Source of the DNA: Magnolia sinica
Lineage: Eukaryota; Streptophyta; Magnoliopsida; Magnoliales; Magnoliaceae
Direction of reading: 5' to 3'
Length of the DNA stretch: 64,000 bases
NCBI RefSeq assembly: GCF_029962835.1
Contig: NC_080586.1
Location: forward strand, 67,705,501-67,769,500
The notes under the pieces were generated by a model. That model was given only the letters and a program-made list of their open reading frames with translations, searched no databases and was not told the DNA's origin. Position 1 is the first letter of the stretch. Every line of letters begins with the position of its first letter. Positions 13,001-24,141 of this stretch are shown piece by piece. The position numbers were made by a program, and so were the translations under genes.

Positions 13001-16000
13001 AGCTCAAACCGATAAAGTATAGCAAATTAATCCCTTTATCCCATAGCCTAGGCTTCAAATCCATGGGTTAGGTCCTCGGCTGAACCCTCCTTGTGGGCCC
13101 CAAATCCATGGGTTCCACCTCACGTGAGCCACTCGCCTCACATGGGCTCCAAATCCATGGGTTCTGCGGGCCGCCCGCCCCGAGTGTGCCTCCGCATTAA
13201 TCACCCCCAGTGAGGAGTCTCGAACGCGAGACCTGCTCTGATACCAATTTAATGCTAGACAATTAACCACTTGCTCTAAAAGCTCGAACTGATAGAGCAT
13301 AGCGAATTAATCCCTTTATCTTATAGCTCAGGCCCCAACTCCGTGGGTTAGGTCCTCGCCCAAACCCGCCTCGTGGGCCCCAAATCCATGGATTCCATGG
13401 GCTGCCCACCCTAAGTGTGCCCCTGCGATTCCTATGGGCCACCTCACTCGAGCCCGGTGTGAAAATGCCCTCATATTACACTACAAGTTTACAATAGAAG
13501 AAACTCCTCGGAAACATTACGAACTCAATCAATACCGGAGTAATGAATAATTAAGGGAAATGCAATATCTTGGTTGTTCTGGTTTTAGAGTTCAAAAATG
13601 TAATGATGAACTATTTTTGTTTTGTCTGCAGTTTTATTGATGGTTCCACGTGGAAAATAGATAACAAGCTAAATAGAAATCCTTATCTACATGGGCAAAA
13701 GTGGGTTGATCTGGAGCAGTGTTGGCTCTGTCCAGCCTGATTTGAGTTAGATTTGGAGTCAGTCTAAAAGCCTGTGGACCGGCCTGGGTATGATATTGAG
13801 GCCCATAGAAATCCTTATCTGCATGGGCAAAAGCAGGCAAATCTGGAGCAGTGCCGGCTCTGTTCAACCTAATTTGGGCTCGATTTGGAGTCAGGCTAAA
13901 AGCCTGTGGACTGGCTTGGGTATGACATTGAGGTCCAAGAGCTGGACCACACCTAGATTTGGACATGCATAAAGGCCTGACATGACCATACCACCCACCC
14001 CGACTTATTTAACAATATCAAAATTGGTACTTGGCTTACAGGCTGGGTAGACTTGGACCTAGACGCTTTTCTAGCAGGTCGGGTGATGCAGGATAATTAA
14101 CTGCCATATCTAAAAGCTCGAATTGATAGAGCATGGTGAATCAATCCCTTTATCTCATAGCCCAGGCCCCACATCTCATGAGTTAGGACCTCGGCTGAAC
14201 CCCCCTCATGGGCCCCACTTCACATGAGTTCTGCTTCACGCTAGCCACCCGCCTCAATCGGTAAGGCCCGCCTCACGCGGGCCGCCCACCCCGAGTGTGC
14301 CCTTGCATCCCACAGGCCACCCCACTCGAGCCTGTTCACTCCCCAAGTATAGGGTTGTGATGTAGTAATAAACTCGGTAAGACCGAGGTCGAATCCACAG
14401 GGACTGATACCTGTACGTTATCTGAAACCAAGTAGAACTAGAACTAGACTAAGATGTAATCTAAGTCAAATAGAATTTAAGGAATAATTGTGGAATGATT
14501 ATCTAAAACTTTAAACAATTCAGGGAAGGGAAACTAGGGATTCAGAGGATCCACTTGTAGAGATCAGGGAGATCTTATGCCTGCATTAAGAATCATGGAA
14601 ATCAAACTGAACTTACTTGATTTAGTCTTCACGAGATGAAAGGAATATGAATCAGAATGGATTCCATCATCAAACCATGCCCAGGAGACAGCAAACAACA
14701 GAATTAAACTAATTACCCCAATCAGATGATTATGAAGGTTAAGAAGGGTACCGCCATCCAACCATGCCCAGGAGACGATGGCGAACAACAGGGCTTCTTG
14801 ACGTCATAATCAAAATAAGAAAAAAGAAATACTCAAAGCCATTGCGGATCGGCATTGTAATTTCACCACAATGACCATTAAAAACCAAAAGCATTCCCTT
14901 AATTAAAATAAAATCAACATCAATTTTTAAATTAAAGGCACAAAGTAGGATCTCCCATCTCGCTACAGGCTTCACCTCTTAGCCCTAGCTAAGAGGTTCA
15001 GCCCAACATGAATGGGCTGGATCCCTTAAACCAAAAACAAAACAAAAAGAAGACTGAAAAAAAAAAAAAAAAAACTAATATCTTTCTCTCTCTCTCACGT
15101 TCCACGTTGAAGCTCCAAACCCCGATCCCCTTTCTCCCTCTTTCTTCTCTCTTATAGCATATACTGACCGTGGCTGGGTCGGTGGAGTGCTTAACAAGCA
15201 AGTCGGTTTCCAAAACCGACTCTGCTTCGGAGTTGAAGATGTTTTACGCAACCAAAGAAAACCACAAGTTTGCCGTTTTGATTGCTCATGCACCCATGAT
15301 CCTCACCGTGCGAAATATACTCCTCTTTGTTAAGTTGTGGATGGCTGAGAGTATGAACGGTTTAGATTTCCTCAACATTCAACCGTGATGGCCCACCTGG
15401 AGTGTCAGATCTGTACGCAAAACAGAGTTTGCGTAACCTCTGATTGCGCTGATGAATGGTGGGGTTCAGGATCATCGCCAAAAATGAAATCCATTCCGAT
15501 CATTGGATTCAGCTCGTGAAAAAAGTCGGAAATGGTGCGGTTCGTCTCGGATTTGGTGTGGTCCACCTGGAGTTGTGCTTCTACCGTCCACCCTGCGCTT
15601 GAGTCTTCATGTACGTACGGTGTTTGCCTGGAGCAAAACTGCCACCTAAGCATGAGTGATATGGCCCTCGTAGTTCTCATGGACGGTCCAGATCAGTCAT
15701 CTGGACCATGATGGTGGCCCACAGAGATCGTCCGCGGGCTCTGTTCCTGCGTAAACAGAGAAGAAAGAGAAAAAAAACGAATTCCTTCCGCTGTGCTGCT
15801 GGCGGGGGCCATGATTAAATTCAGATGGGAAATCCACCCCGTCCAATGAATTGCCCTCGAAATTTCAGTAAGAAATGGATGGTTTTTCATGTCCATTGAC
15901 TCAGAATCAGAGAAGAAATCATCCAAACATCAATTTCAACGTTGTAGGGCAGTCCCCTTATGGCCTCTGTATCGCGCACGTGTGATTGTATGGGTCCAAA

Positions 16001-19000
16001 ATTTCAGCATGGGTTTGAAGATTTCATGGCCCTCTACAAGATGGACGGCTTGGATCATCCACTGGGACAATGTGTGGGGCCCACTGGCGTCCGCAAAACG
16101 GACAGCGTCCGTCCGTTATACGGCGCTTAAAATGGAAATTTCTGTTTTGGAAGAAGACGCGGGTCAGCGCTGCTGACCCGCCTAAGTTGGTTCGATGCAC
16201 CGCGGACGTGTATACCTTATATACACACACTGTATAAACGGGGCCCATTGTGATGTTCCTACAAAATCCAAACCATCCATTTGTTTCCTCATCTTATTTA
16301 AACCGCCGAGACCAAAGTTGAGACAGTTCCAGATATCAGGTGGGCCCAGAATCAACGGTTTATGGGCTGATCTGTCAGTTGGGGTACTTCCAGAGTGATC
16401 CAAGGGCTGAAATTTGATATGTACGGTTAATTTATGGCCCCCAGGCCATGTATAAAGTTTTGAGCCAATCAGATGACGAGAACTATGTGATCTTGCATTT
16501 TTCACCAATTTCGGGCCTCTTTAACGTGAATAACTTGATTTCCTCGGATCCCTGGTGTGTAATTCCATCGATCTTGGTCCCCTGGAATCCGTCCCTTGCC
16601 TTGGGTGTCATCAGAGCGTCAAATCCATGGTTTAAGCACCCTTTTTCAGTTCATGCTTGTAAATACACTCTGCATCACAAACACGATTAAATCAGGCTAT
16701 TAAACGGTATCAATGATTGTAAATCTACGCAATAACTGGGTCTAATATGCAATATTTGACCCTCAACAGAGCCCGGTCTGAAAATGCCCCTGCATTACTA
16801 GGATAGATCTAGGTCTGCATTACTAAGATAAGTCTGGGTCCAGGTAAATGCGAGAGACTAGGCTTAGAAGCCTTAGCCTTGCCCATAGCATGCATTACAA
16901 CCTCCCAGGGTATTAATGTTGTAAATTTTTTTGTCCTTGTTTATTTTAAGAAGAACCTCTCAAACATGACCCACTTCATGCTTACGAATCCTTTAGATAC
17001 CTATTTTAATTCAGTAATGGTGTATGACATTATATCTACCTCTAGTTTTTTGTATCTCTGCTGGCTATGTACTTCACATGCCAGTCTATATTTTTTTGAG
17101 GAAGCTTTGTTCTTTCAATGGTAATTGATATTCTATGTGGAACTTCATTGGAAATATGCATGCAAATTTGCCAATAGGTACCCATTGAAGTAAGAAGTCA
17201 TGCATATTTGGGGTGCTCAATGTTTGCCTGTTCTACCTTGTTGTATGATACTCTGAAACATAATTATCCTTGTTTTGCTTTGATAAACATTATAAGCTTT
17301 ATAAATTTCATGAATATCTTGTTATTTTATTATCCTTCCATGATATTTTAGTTATTCTCGTGTACCATTTGTTTCGACAAGAAACAGATGTATTCAATTT
17401 GGGAGAATTATTTTACTCAATCATAACGAAGGAAAAGTGACGAGAACAATCATTATATTTGATTTTTACGTTTTAACAATTTTTCTTTAGAACTTCTTCT
17501 CTTCTTCTAGTTGAAGCATAAAAATCAATTAGAAGAAGAGAAGAAAAATTCTGAAGGAGACAAAGTTCTACAACAGTTGGTTGTGCGGCGCACAACAAAA
17601 GTTTTTTTAGAAGGGTCATTGTACGGCGCACAACAGTAATTGCTTTGAAAATATCATTGTGCGGTGCACAACAGAGGTTGCTTTGTAAATATCATTGTGC
17701 GGCGCACAATGGGCATATCCGCACAATGGGTATATGCACACAATCAATCTTTTATGAAGGGTTCACATATGCGAAAGGCTATAAATACCCCGCTATCCTC
17801 TATAGTTGATTCATTTGAACAGCACCAGAGCAGCAGAGAAGAGTCAAGATTTCAGAAGAACCCAAGTACTAGAAGTGTCCGTTGTGTGGCGCACAATGGG
17901 TGGTCCTCACAACGGAGAGGGGCACACAATGGGTGGCCCGCACAATAGAGAGGGCACACAATGGGTGGTCCGCACAATGAGTGCGCACAACAGTCATGTC
18001 CGCACAATGGGTCCATTGTGCGGACAGTTAGTTCGAATGAGGATTATTCATCTTGAAAGAATAAAAAAGAACCCTAATCTGGGTTGAAGGATCAAAGTAT
18101 CTCGGGAGCATGGAATCAATCAGGATGAATATTGTTCCCACACAACGACACCTCCATACTGAAGATCATGATTGTATCATGATCAAAGTATCTCAAGAGC
18201 ATTTCAAATCGTATCATGATCTTCAGTATGGAGGTGTCGTTGTGTGGGAACAATAATCATCCTGATTGACTCCATGCTCCTAAGATACTTTGATCCTTCA
18301 ACCCAGATTAGGGTTCTTTTTTATTCTTTCAAGATGAATAATCCTCATTTGAACTAACTGTCCGCACAATGGACCCATTGTGCGGACATGGCTGTTGTGC
18401 ACACTCAATGTGCAGGCCACCCATTGTGTGCCCCTCTCTGTTGTGCGGGCCACCCATTGTGCATCGCACAACGGACACTTCCAGTACCTGGGTTCTTCTG
18501 AAATCTTGACTCTTCTTTATTGCTCTGGTGTTGTTCGAATGAATCAACTATAGAGGATAGCGGGGTATTTATAGCCTTTCGCACATGTGAACCCTTCATA
18601 AAAGACAAATTGTGCGCATATACCCATTGTGCGGATATGCCCATTGTGCACCGCACAATGATATTTACGAAGCAACTTCTGTTGTGCGCCGCACAATGAT
18701 ACTTCTAAAACAACTTCTGTTGTGCGCCGCACAACCAAATGTTGTAGAACTTTGTCTCCTTCAGAATTTTTCTTCTCTTCTTTAGATTGATTTTTATGCT
18801 TCAACACCATTCTTTGTGCTTAGTTGTGTTTCATGTTGTTGGAAATTCACATATTGCTTTCGATGCAAACATCTCTGCTCGTCATTTATTTATATGTATA
18901 TACTTCCACAGCACTTTTTCTTGATGAAATGGAAGGTCAATGTTCCTGATTACTTTCCAAATAAATTTCCTAGCTCTGCTGACATATGGAGTGTTGGATG

Positions 19001-22000
19001 TACTGTTATCGAGATGGCTACAGGAAAACCTCCCTGGAGCCAGCAGTACAAAGAGGTACACTTAAAAAAAACTTGTTTTCATTTGTTTGATTTCATTTCC
19101 TTTCATCGACTCTTCATGGCATTTGGATTTTTCAGATTAACTTTCAATGTTTTTTCCAGGTTGCTGCTTTATTCTATATTGGGACAACAAAGTCACATCC
19201 ACCCATCCCTGAGCATCTCTCGTTGGAGGCTAAGGATTTTCTTTTGAAATGTTTACAAGAGTAAATACACACTTTCTTTTCTTTTTTTTTCATTTTCATT
19301 CTTTTTCTGCCCTTTGTTTTGGATAGAGTGCTGTTTGAGTGTATTCATTGCTTTTGATGGAAAAATCATTTACGTTGCTGTCATTAACAACCCACACATC
19401 TGATTATTTATTTTTTAAATACAAAATCAATCAGTAAGGGCCTGTTTGGTAGACACCTAAAATGAGACCATCTCATTTTCATCCGTTTGCAATTATGTGT
19501 TAAGAGCCTTAGAGATCCAAATTTGGCAAGGATTAAAATAATCTTGATAACCAACAGTCATGATCTCTAATACATAATCATGACTAACTGAAACGAGTTG
19601 AACTCATTTTTAGGCCCTAAAGGTTTTTTCTTTCTATTCAATATTTTTACCAAGAAAATTTTAGGCCCTGTTTGGGGTCAGGGAAATGAGATTATGGATT
19701 CGATAAATCCATGAACTTGGCAAATTCATGGATTTGGATTTGGCAAATCCCAAAATCCTAATGTTTGGAAATCAAGCTATAAATCCTTGGATTTGGGAGC
19801 ATTTATGGCAATGTCAGAGCAATCATTGCAATGGGATAACTTCTTCTTCTTCTTCTTTTGCTATCCTCTCATTTTGTAGATTTGCAAGTCTTTAGTTTCT
19901 TTTAGGGGATTTGAATTTGCTCCAAATCCATGGATTTATAGTGGTGTGGATCTGGGAAATCCACGAAATTGACAAATCCACAACAAAAAAACAAACAGGG
20001 GAGGTTTGAAATCCACTGATTTCACGAATCCTGCCCCAAATCCCTCGCCCCAAATGCCCCTTCGTCATCAGATGTCCCTGAGCTCTTTTTGCTCTTTCTT
20101 ACGACTCTGAAGGCTTGAAACTAACGACACATTTTGGCAGTGAACCAAGCTTGAGGCCATCTGCTTCCGAATTACTACAGGTGAGATTGCGAGCTTTTAA
20201 AAAAAAAAAAAAAAAATTCTTCCTTGTAGAGCTTTAGAGTGATAAGCAGTGACTAATTATCCAATCTCAAATTCAGTCAAGTTGCAGCTTTCCTGTTTTA
20301 TTGTTGAATAGCCGAATCACATAATAATTTAGAGTTTTTTGCCTATAAAGTTTTGTAACCTGGATGCAGCATCCCTTTGTGACTGGAGAATATAAGGATC
20401 CTCATCCAATATTTCGCTCCTCTTCTCTGGTCAGTGTCACTATTTCTAGTTACTTTTGTTGTGCTGTCAAATGACAATTGATTGTGGTTTCCAAGTTTTC
20501 TTTTACTGAGCTCAAATTCTTACTTTCATCAGGAACATTCTGCACATAAATTGCCATCTTCTGGATCAGAATTGGAGAACCTGTAAGTGTGTATCTTTTG
20601 ATGTTTTGGTACAAAGTCGGAAAACTTACTGGATTGAGTCAAGCACAACCTGTATACTTAAACGAGTCACATTTCTAACCCAGGCTCGACCCACTAGCCA
20701 TTTAGCTGGACCCAAACCAGCTTTAGAAGCAGTTGGGCCAGTTGACCTGCAGTCTAACCCGACCCATTGCCACCCTACAGTGCACAGTGCAAAAAAAAAA
20801 AAAAACACGCATATAATTGTGCTGGTTCATCTAATTTGGGCTAGTCATGGATCAACACAAATCCCAGATGAGTTTTGTTTGGCTGGAGACCTTTTTTTAA
20901 TGCTAAATCGTACAATAGAGAACATAACATTTTCAGTCAATCTTCTTAATAATTATATTTTATCTTTTCTATAACTTATATGTAAAGGGAAAAAAATGGC
21001 TTGGTAGAGTTTCTGGATTCAGTCAAGAATGAGCATTGGTCTAGTCAGACCAGGGAGACGAGCTTTCTGAACCATGCTTATGCATTTCTTGTAATGAACA
21101 TTCTATATGATCTTGACCATAAAAATCTCTTCATATTGCAGCCCAAAACCATTGACCAGTTCTATGACAAACTGCGAGGCCTTGAATGGCATTTGTGACA
21201 ACAGTGCTGTATACCAAGAGAAATTTCCAAGTGTACCGCCGATTTGGGAGACAAGTGGCAGTGAAGACATGTGCCAGGTTGACGATGACTTCAGTGTGGG
21301 TGGTTCAGTAAGACCAGCTTCTGCATTGATGTTTGACCCATTTAAGGTACTATCTTATGTGGCTACAACTGATTTCATGGTTTCTAAGCAGGACAAGGAG
21401 ATACTATAACTAACTTCGGTTTGTTGCAGAGTTTCAATCCTATGTCTGAACCTATTGATGATTCACCATGTGAGTTTGATGGAATTCTGGAACAAAGAAG
21501 AATAGACTTGGAGGGCTCGAGTGAATTGGTTAATGGTACTGATAGCAGCTTTGGAGCATCTGGAAAGTTAGAGAATGATTTCACATTTCCCTCTGGACCA
21601 CCAGTATCTGAGGACGACGATGAAGTCACCGAGTCAAAAATTAGAGCTTTCCTGGATGAGAAGGTATCATGTAGTTGTGATTTCTTCTATGAGCTGATAG
21701 GCTTCTGTTCTCATTATACTAGCAACAAAAAGAACAGCATAAAGCAGTTGCAGTTAAGTAGAAGGAGAAAAGATATTTCTCTCTCTGTTGGGCAGGCTTC
21801 TCACCCTCCACGTCATAGTCATGTTGCTAAAGCGGCACTTTCTTTTTTTTTTTGCTTGATTTCAATTTTGGAAGTTCTGGGAAGAAGTAAACAGGTCCAA
21901 AATTGTCGTTAGGCAGGAAAAAAAAATTGTTGTTTTCATGATGCAACCTAATGTGGAGGGCATGAAGCTCGCCCAAATTTGGATTTGATGATTTCGCGGG

Positions 22001-24141
22001 TTCACCTGACACGGAGCCTAAAAAATCTTAGAATTTGCGCTAACCCATAAAACATACAGATAATATTATATGCACCTATTCATGAAGTTATTTGAGCTGA
22101 TCAGCAAGTCCTATTTGGCAATGAGCATTAAAATAAAAAATTTTTAAAAAAAACCCCAAATATCCCAGTGTGGTTTTAAGACTAGGACAAGTCCTTTGGG
22201 ACTTGAATGAGTAGAGTCAGATTCAGTCGAACCCAATCCAATTCAACACCACGAGTCGCCCCCAGCTTGGGTGAGTTGGGACGATTCACCTCGGACTTGG
22301 CGGAGTTGTGACTCGACTTGAGACTGGATGAGTTGGTCCCAGTGCCTGAGTCATCCATGCAATCTCAGCTTTGTGCTGGCTTTACAAATCCTGTTTTGCT
22401 AGTTCCTTTAGGGGCTGTTTGGGGTGAGGGATTTGTGAAATTCACAGATTTCAAATTTCCCTTGTTTGTTTTTGTTGGGGATTTGCCAAATCCATGGATT
22501 TCCTAAATCCACACCTCTATATGGCCCCACATGTTTGAGAATCATGTGTGTCAGCAAACCATATAATTCCTTGCACATGCTTGAGTAATGTGAACAATGA
22601 GCCGTACTTTGCTGTCATTGCTAGCTAACAGGAAGTCTTAACATGTTATCATTATCAAAGTTTCATTGCCTACATCTGTGATAGAATTGGAATTGATTCG
22701 AACCATGAGACAAAAATAATCTGCCATTTATGTTAGGCTCTAGATCTGAAGAAGTTGCAGACTCCACTGTATGAGTTCTACAACACTTTGAATGTGGCCA
22801 ATCCTTCGCCTTCGCCTGTCGCTGGGAAAGTTTATGATGAGACCAACCCAAAAATTTTGAAGCTGCCCCCCAAAAGTAGGTCACCAGGCAGGGTGGCAAG
22901 TGGTCCATCAACCCCACCCATCAACGCTGTGAATACTGCAAGCCCTGGGAGTGGTAGTAGGCGTGTCTCAAGCAGTGGTGGCGTGAACAATCAAAGCACG
23001 AGAGAACTTCCGTCACCTCAGCGAAACGAATGGAGAGAGCTTCTTGTTGATTCTGAGCAAGAACCAAGTAGTCCAAGGTTTGTTTAGATAGCTAAAGCAT
23101 TTCATAAATTTTAGCCAATCTTTCCTTGTATTGCAGTGCCAACTTCCTAGTATGTTATGCATCATTTGCATTGGTACAATGCAACAGCTATGTAGCAATG
23201 TGTGTGATATCCAGTGAACCCTATCATGCATGTACCATCGCCCAAAAATCAGGCCAATCAGACTGCTGGTTACTTCTTTTGCTGTCCATTTTTGGCAAGT
23301 GTATGGCCCGCCTAATGAACAGCCTTGATATCACGTGTGATTTTTTTGGCACGTGGAATTATCTGAATGTCCTGCCTTAACACAGCGGAGCCAACCTAAT
23401 GAACAGCCTGGGTCTCATGTGCAGATGCCAAGTCGACACGCTTGGTGAGAGTAGGATTGAGTAGAATTTGCATTTTTTTTGCATCACTGTTCCATCTAAA
23501 CACTGTTTTGGTCCATGCAGTGTGAGTTTTGCCGAAAGGCAAAAGAAGTGGAAAGAAGAGCTTGACCGAGAGCTCGAGAGAAAACGGGGTGAGCTATACT
23601 TTATATTTTCTATATAATTCTGAACTTACCTAGAACATAGTTTTACAACCCAATGATGTGACTTGTGACGACTTGAACCTTCACTCACCTAGGAACTGTT
23701 TGTTTCACAAACAGTAGCAGGCATGTTTCGAACCCCTGATCTTAAAGGGGAGGCAAACATCTCTAACCAGCACATCACACCCTGCTCATCTGTTTACTTG
23801 AGCTATTTCTATATATTGACCCATGCATAGCATGACTATTTCAAACATTGCTACTTTAATTATTAATTGTTTAGTTATTAAATGTCGAGTCAAGTCAAAT
23901 AAAGACATTTGATTCTTCAAGTTAATCTGACCTGGCTGAAATACAATTGAGTCGACTTTTGTTTTTGTTTTTTAAACTATGACCTTGAATACTTCTCCCT
24001 TCTTTGTGTTCCTAACTGCATTGCTGTATTTTTACAGAGATGATGCGCCAGGCAGGTGTTGGTGGGAAGACATCCTCTCCGAAAGATAGAGCTTTAAGTC
24101 GGCAAAGAGAACGATCGCAGTTTGCATCCCCAGGCAAGTGA
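5550..24141 (+). CDS. NPK1: MAPKKK of the NPK1/ANP class (17 exons, 666 aa)
   Basis: Exons: 5550-5807, 5958-5996, 6820-6885, 6965-7075, 7157-7237, 7691-7768, 7855-7937, 18974-19055, 19160-19260, 20141-20180, 20370-20429, 20533-20582, 21142-21346, 21430-21663, 22737-23077, 23521-23588, 24038-24141. All introns are GT-AG. The joined frame is 2001 nt with a TGA stop, close to the known size of Arabidopsis ANP1. The start is set by alignment: [14 protein letters not shown] matches the family N-terminus residue for residue. The kinase domain is about residues 59-317, with [12 protein letters not shown] (K85), HRDIK (D183), DFG (D201) and APE (228-230), all intact. The tail is low-complexity and ends in a charged helix (about 613-636) like the part that binds kinesin NACK1/HINKEL in the family. 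Known role: the NACK-PQR MAPK cascade at the phragmoplast in cytokinesis. Exact paralogue is not resolved. Confidence 0.93.
6162..6303. mobile_element. Small hairpin MITE in intron 2
   Basis: The left part 'tacacccatcctgatt' and 'acacccattttccatt' pairs with the right part 'aatggaaaatgggtg' and 'aatcaaaatggatgggtgta'. The whole 142 bp would fold into one stem. Downstream, 6464-6660 is an imperfect repeat of 'catttcaaaatgg'-like units. Intron 2 is 5997-6819. Confidence 0.55.
9251..10175. mobile_element. MITE of the TTGTAC-terminus family inserted in the copia pseudogene
   Basis: AATCATGTGT occurs at 9241-9250 and again at 10176-10185. The ends AGGGTTGTAC and the complement of AGAGTTGTAC form terminal inverted repeats. 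The copia reading frame breaks exactly at the left duplicate (…RKGNHVC) and resumes from the right one ([12 protein letters not shown]…). The element also contains GA microsatellites and a (TA)n at 9973-9994. A 9-10 bp duplication suggests a Mutator-like source. Confidence 0.85.
9437..9800. repeat. Direct tandem duplication (~165-190 bp x2) with (GA)n
   Basis: The unit 'tttaaacaattacataaat … ttagagatatcttgctgttg (GA)n gtttggtgggtgtgggcc … gtggtcaagtggggag' occurs at about 9437-9606 and 9607-9800. The copies differ mainly in the length of the GA run (about 15 versus 30 units). A third GA run is at 9837-9878. ORFs called in this stretch are repeat translations. Confidence 0.85.
12160..12247. 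repeat. 44-bp tandem duplication
   Basis: 'agtatggagtcctaatatat' starts at 12160 and again at 12204, with the rest of the unit matching apart from a few bases near the end. Confidence 0.85.
12970..13480 (-). mobile_element. TRIM-like mini LTR retrotransposon
   Basis: Two direct copies begin at 12970 ('tgatgcaggacaattaac') and 13253 ('tgctagacaattaac'). Between them, directly before the second copy, 'gctctgatacca' (13235-13246) is the complement of TGGTATCAGAGC, the initiator-Met tRNA primer-binding site of plant LTR elements. This places a minus-strand element with LTRs of about 230 bp and almost no internal region. The second LTR ends near 13480 in 'tattaca'. A third copy of the LTR is at 14084. 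Confidence 0.65.
13673..13936. repeat. 132-bp tandem duplication
   Basis: 'atagaaatccttatct' starts at 13673 and 13805. The units share 'ggagcagtg', 'gatttggagtcag' and 'aaaagcctgtgga' at the same offsets. The ORFs on both strands here are shadows of the repeat. Confidence 0.85.
14084..16800. mobile_element. Solo LTR of the TRIM-like element, split by a second LTR
   Basis: 14084-14332 matches the TRIM LTR from 'tgatgcagga' to 'ccactcgagcc'. The same LTR resumes at 16774 with 'cggtctgaaaatgccc' and ends near 16800. In the unbroken copy (13253-13480) these parts are contiguous ('ctcgagcccggtgtgaaaatgccc'). The interruption is the LTR at 14333-16768. Confidence 0.7.
14333..16768. mobile_element. 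Solo LTR (TGTTCA…CTCAACA) with 5-bp duplication GAGCC
   Basis: The ends are TGTTCACTCCCCAAG and GACCCTCAACA. GAGCC is present at 14328-14332 and 16769-16773. The family copy at 26522-27860 shares 'tagggt', 'gtcgaatccacagg' (here) / 'gttgaatccacagg' (there) and 'cacctcttagccctagctaa'. This copy is about 1.1 kb longer; the extra part, roughly 15150-16440, has 'ggcccacctgg'-type MITE words and seems a later insertion. No coding region is found. Confidence 0.75.
17510..18805. repeat. 1.3 kb inverted repeat inside MAPKKK intron 7
   Basis: The left arm (17510-18172) begins 'gttgaagcataaaaatcaat' and the right arm (18213-18805) ends with 'attgatttttatgcttcaac'. Inner parts also pair: 'cacctccatactgaagatcat' near 18150 with its complement near 18218, and 'gtccgcacaatgggtccattg' near 17999 with its complement near 18361. 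The loop is about 40 bp. The arms carry repeated TTGTGCGGCGCACAA-like palindromes. ORFs seen on both strands mirror each other and reflect the repeat, not proteins. It is probably a foldback MITE. Confidence 0.88.
19437..19620. mobile_element. Short MITE in intron 9
   Basis: The left end GGGCCTGTTTGG with 'aaaatgagacc' pairs with the right end 'ctcatttttaggccc'. Size is about 184 bp. Such GGGCCTGTTTGG ends are common in plant hAT/CACTA-type MITEs. Confidence 0.5.
19663..20060. mobile_element. About 0.4 kb MITE in intron 9
   Basis: The left end 'ggccctgtttggggtcaggga' type sequence pairs with the right end 'tccctcgccccaaatgcccc'. Inside, 'aaatccatgg' words are repeated in both orientations. 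A truncated relative sits in intron 14 at about 22412-22530 ('ggggctgtttggggtgaggg'). Confidence 0.55.

Larger units (their letters stand above)
7938..18973 (+). other. Intron 7 of the MAPKKK gene, 11,036 bp
   Basis: The donor GTAAGG at 7938 and the acceptor 'tttcctag' at 18973 join a phenylalanine codon split TT|C (…HS-F-SADIW…). The interval holds no host exon. It is filled with a copia fragment, MITEs, a TRIM-like element, a solo LTR in an LTR, and a 1.3 kb inverted repeat, listed separately. 7938-8670, 11820-12960, 13480-13670, 13940-14080 and 16800-17500 hold nothing I recognise. The exception is that 11990-12700 is rich in 'gatatatcgg' words, like 25120-25960. Confidence 0.85.

Noticed and set aside
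13231..13252. tRNA gene suggested by 'gctctgatacca'
   Set aside because: Only the 3' end complement of initiator-Met tRNA is present, next to an LTR: a primer-binding site and not a tRNA gene.
17664..18810. Several ORFs on both strands with similar peptides
   Set aside because: They mirror each other because they lie in the two arms of the inverted repeat; no domain is recognisable and no splice or start context supports them.
20606..20974. 122-codon plus-strand ORF in MAPKKK intron 12
   Set aside because: It lies wholly within an intron whose flanking exons join in frame and it resembles no known protein.
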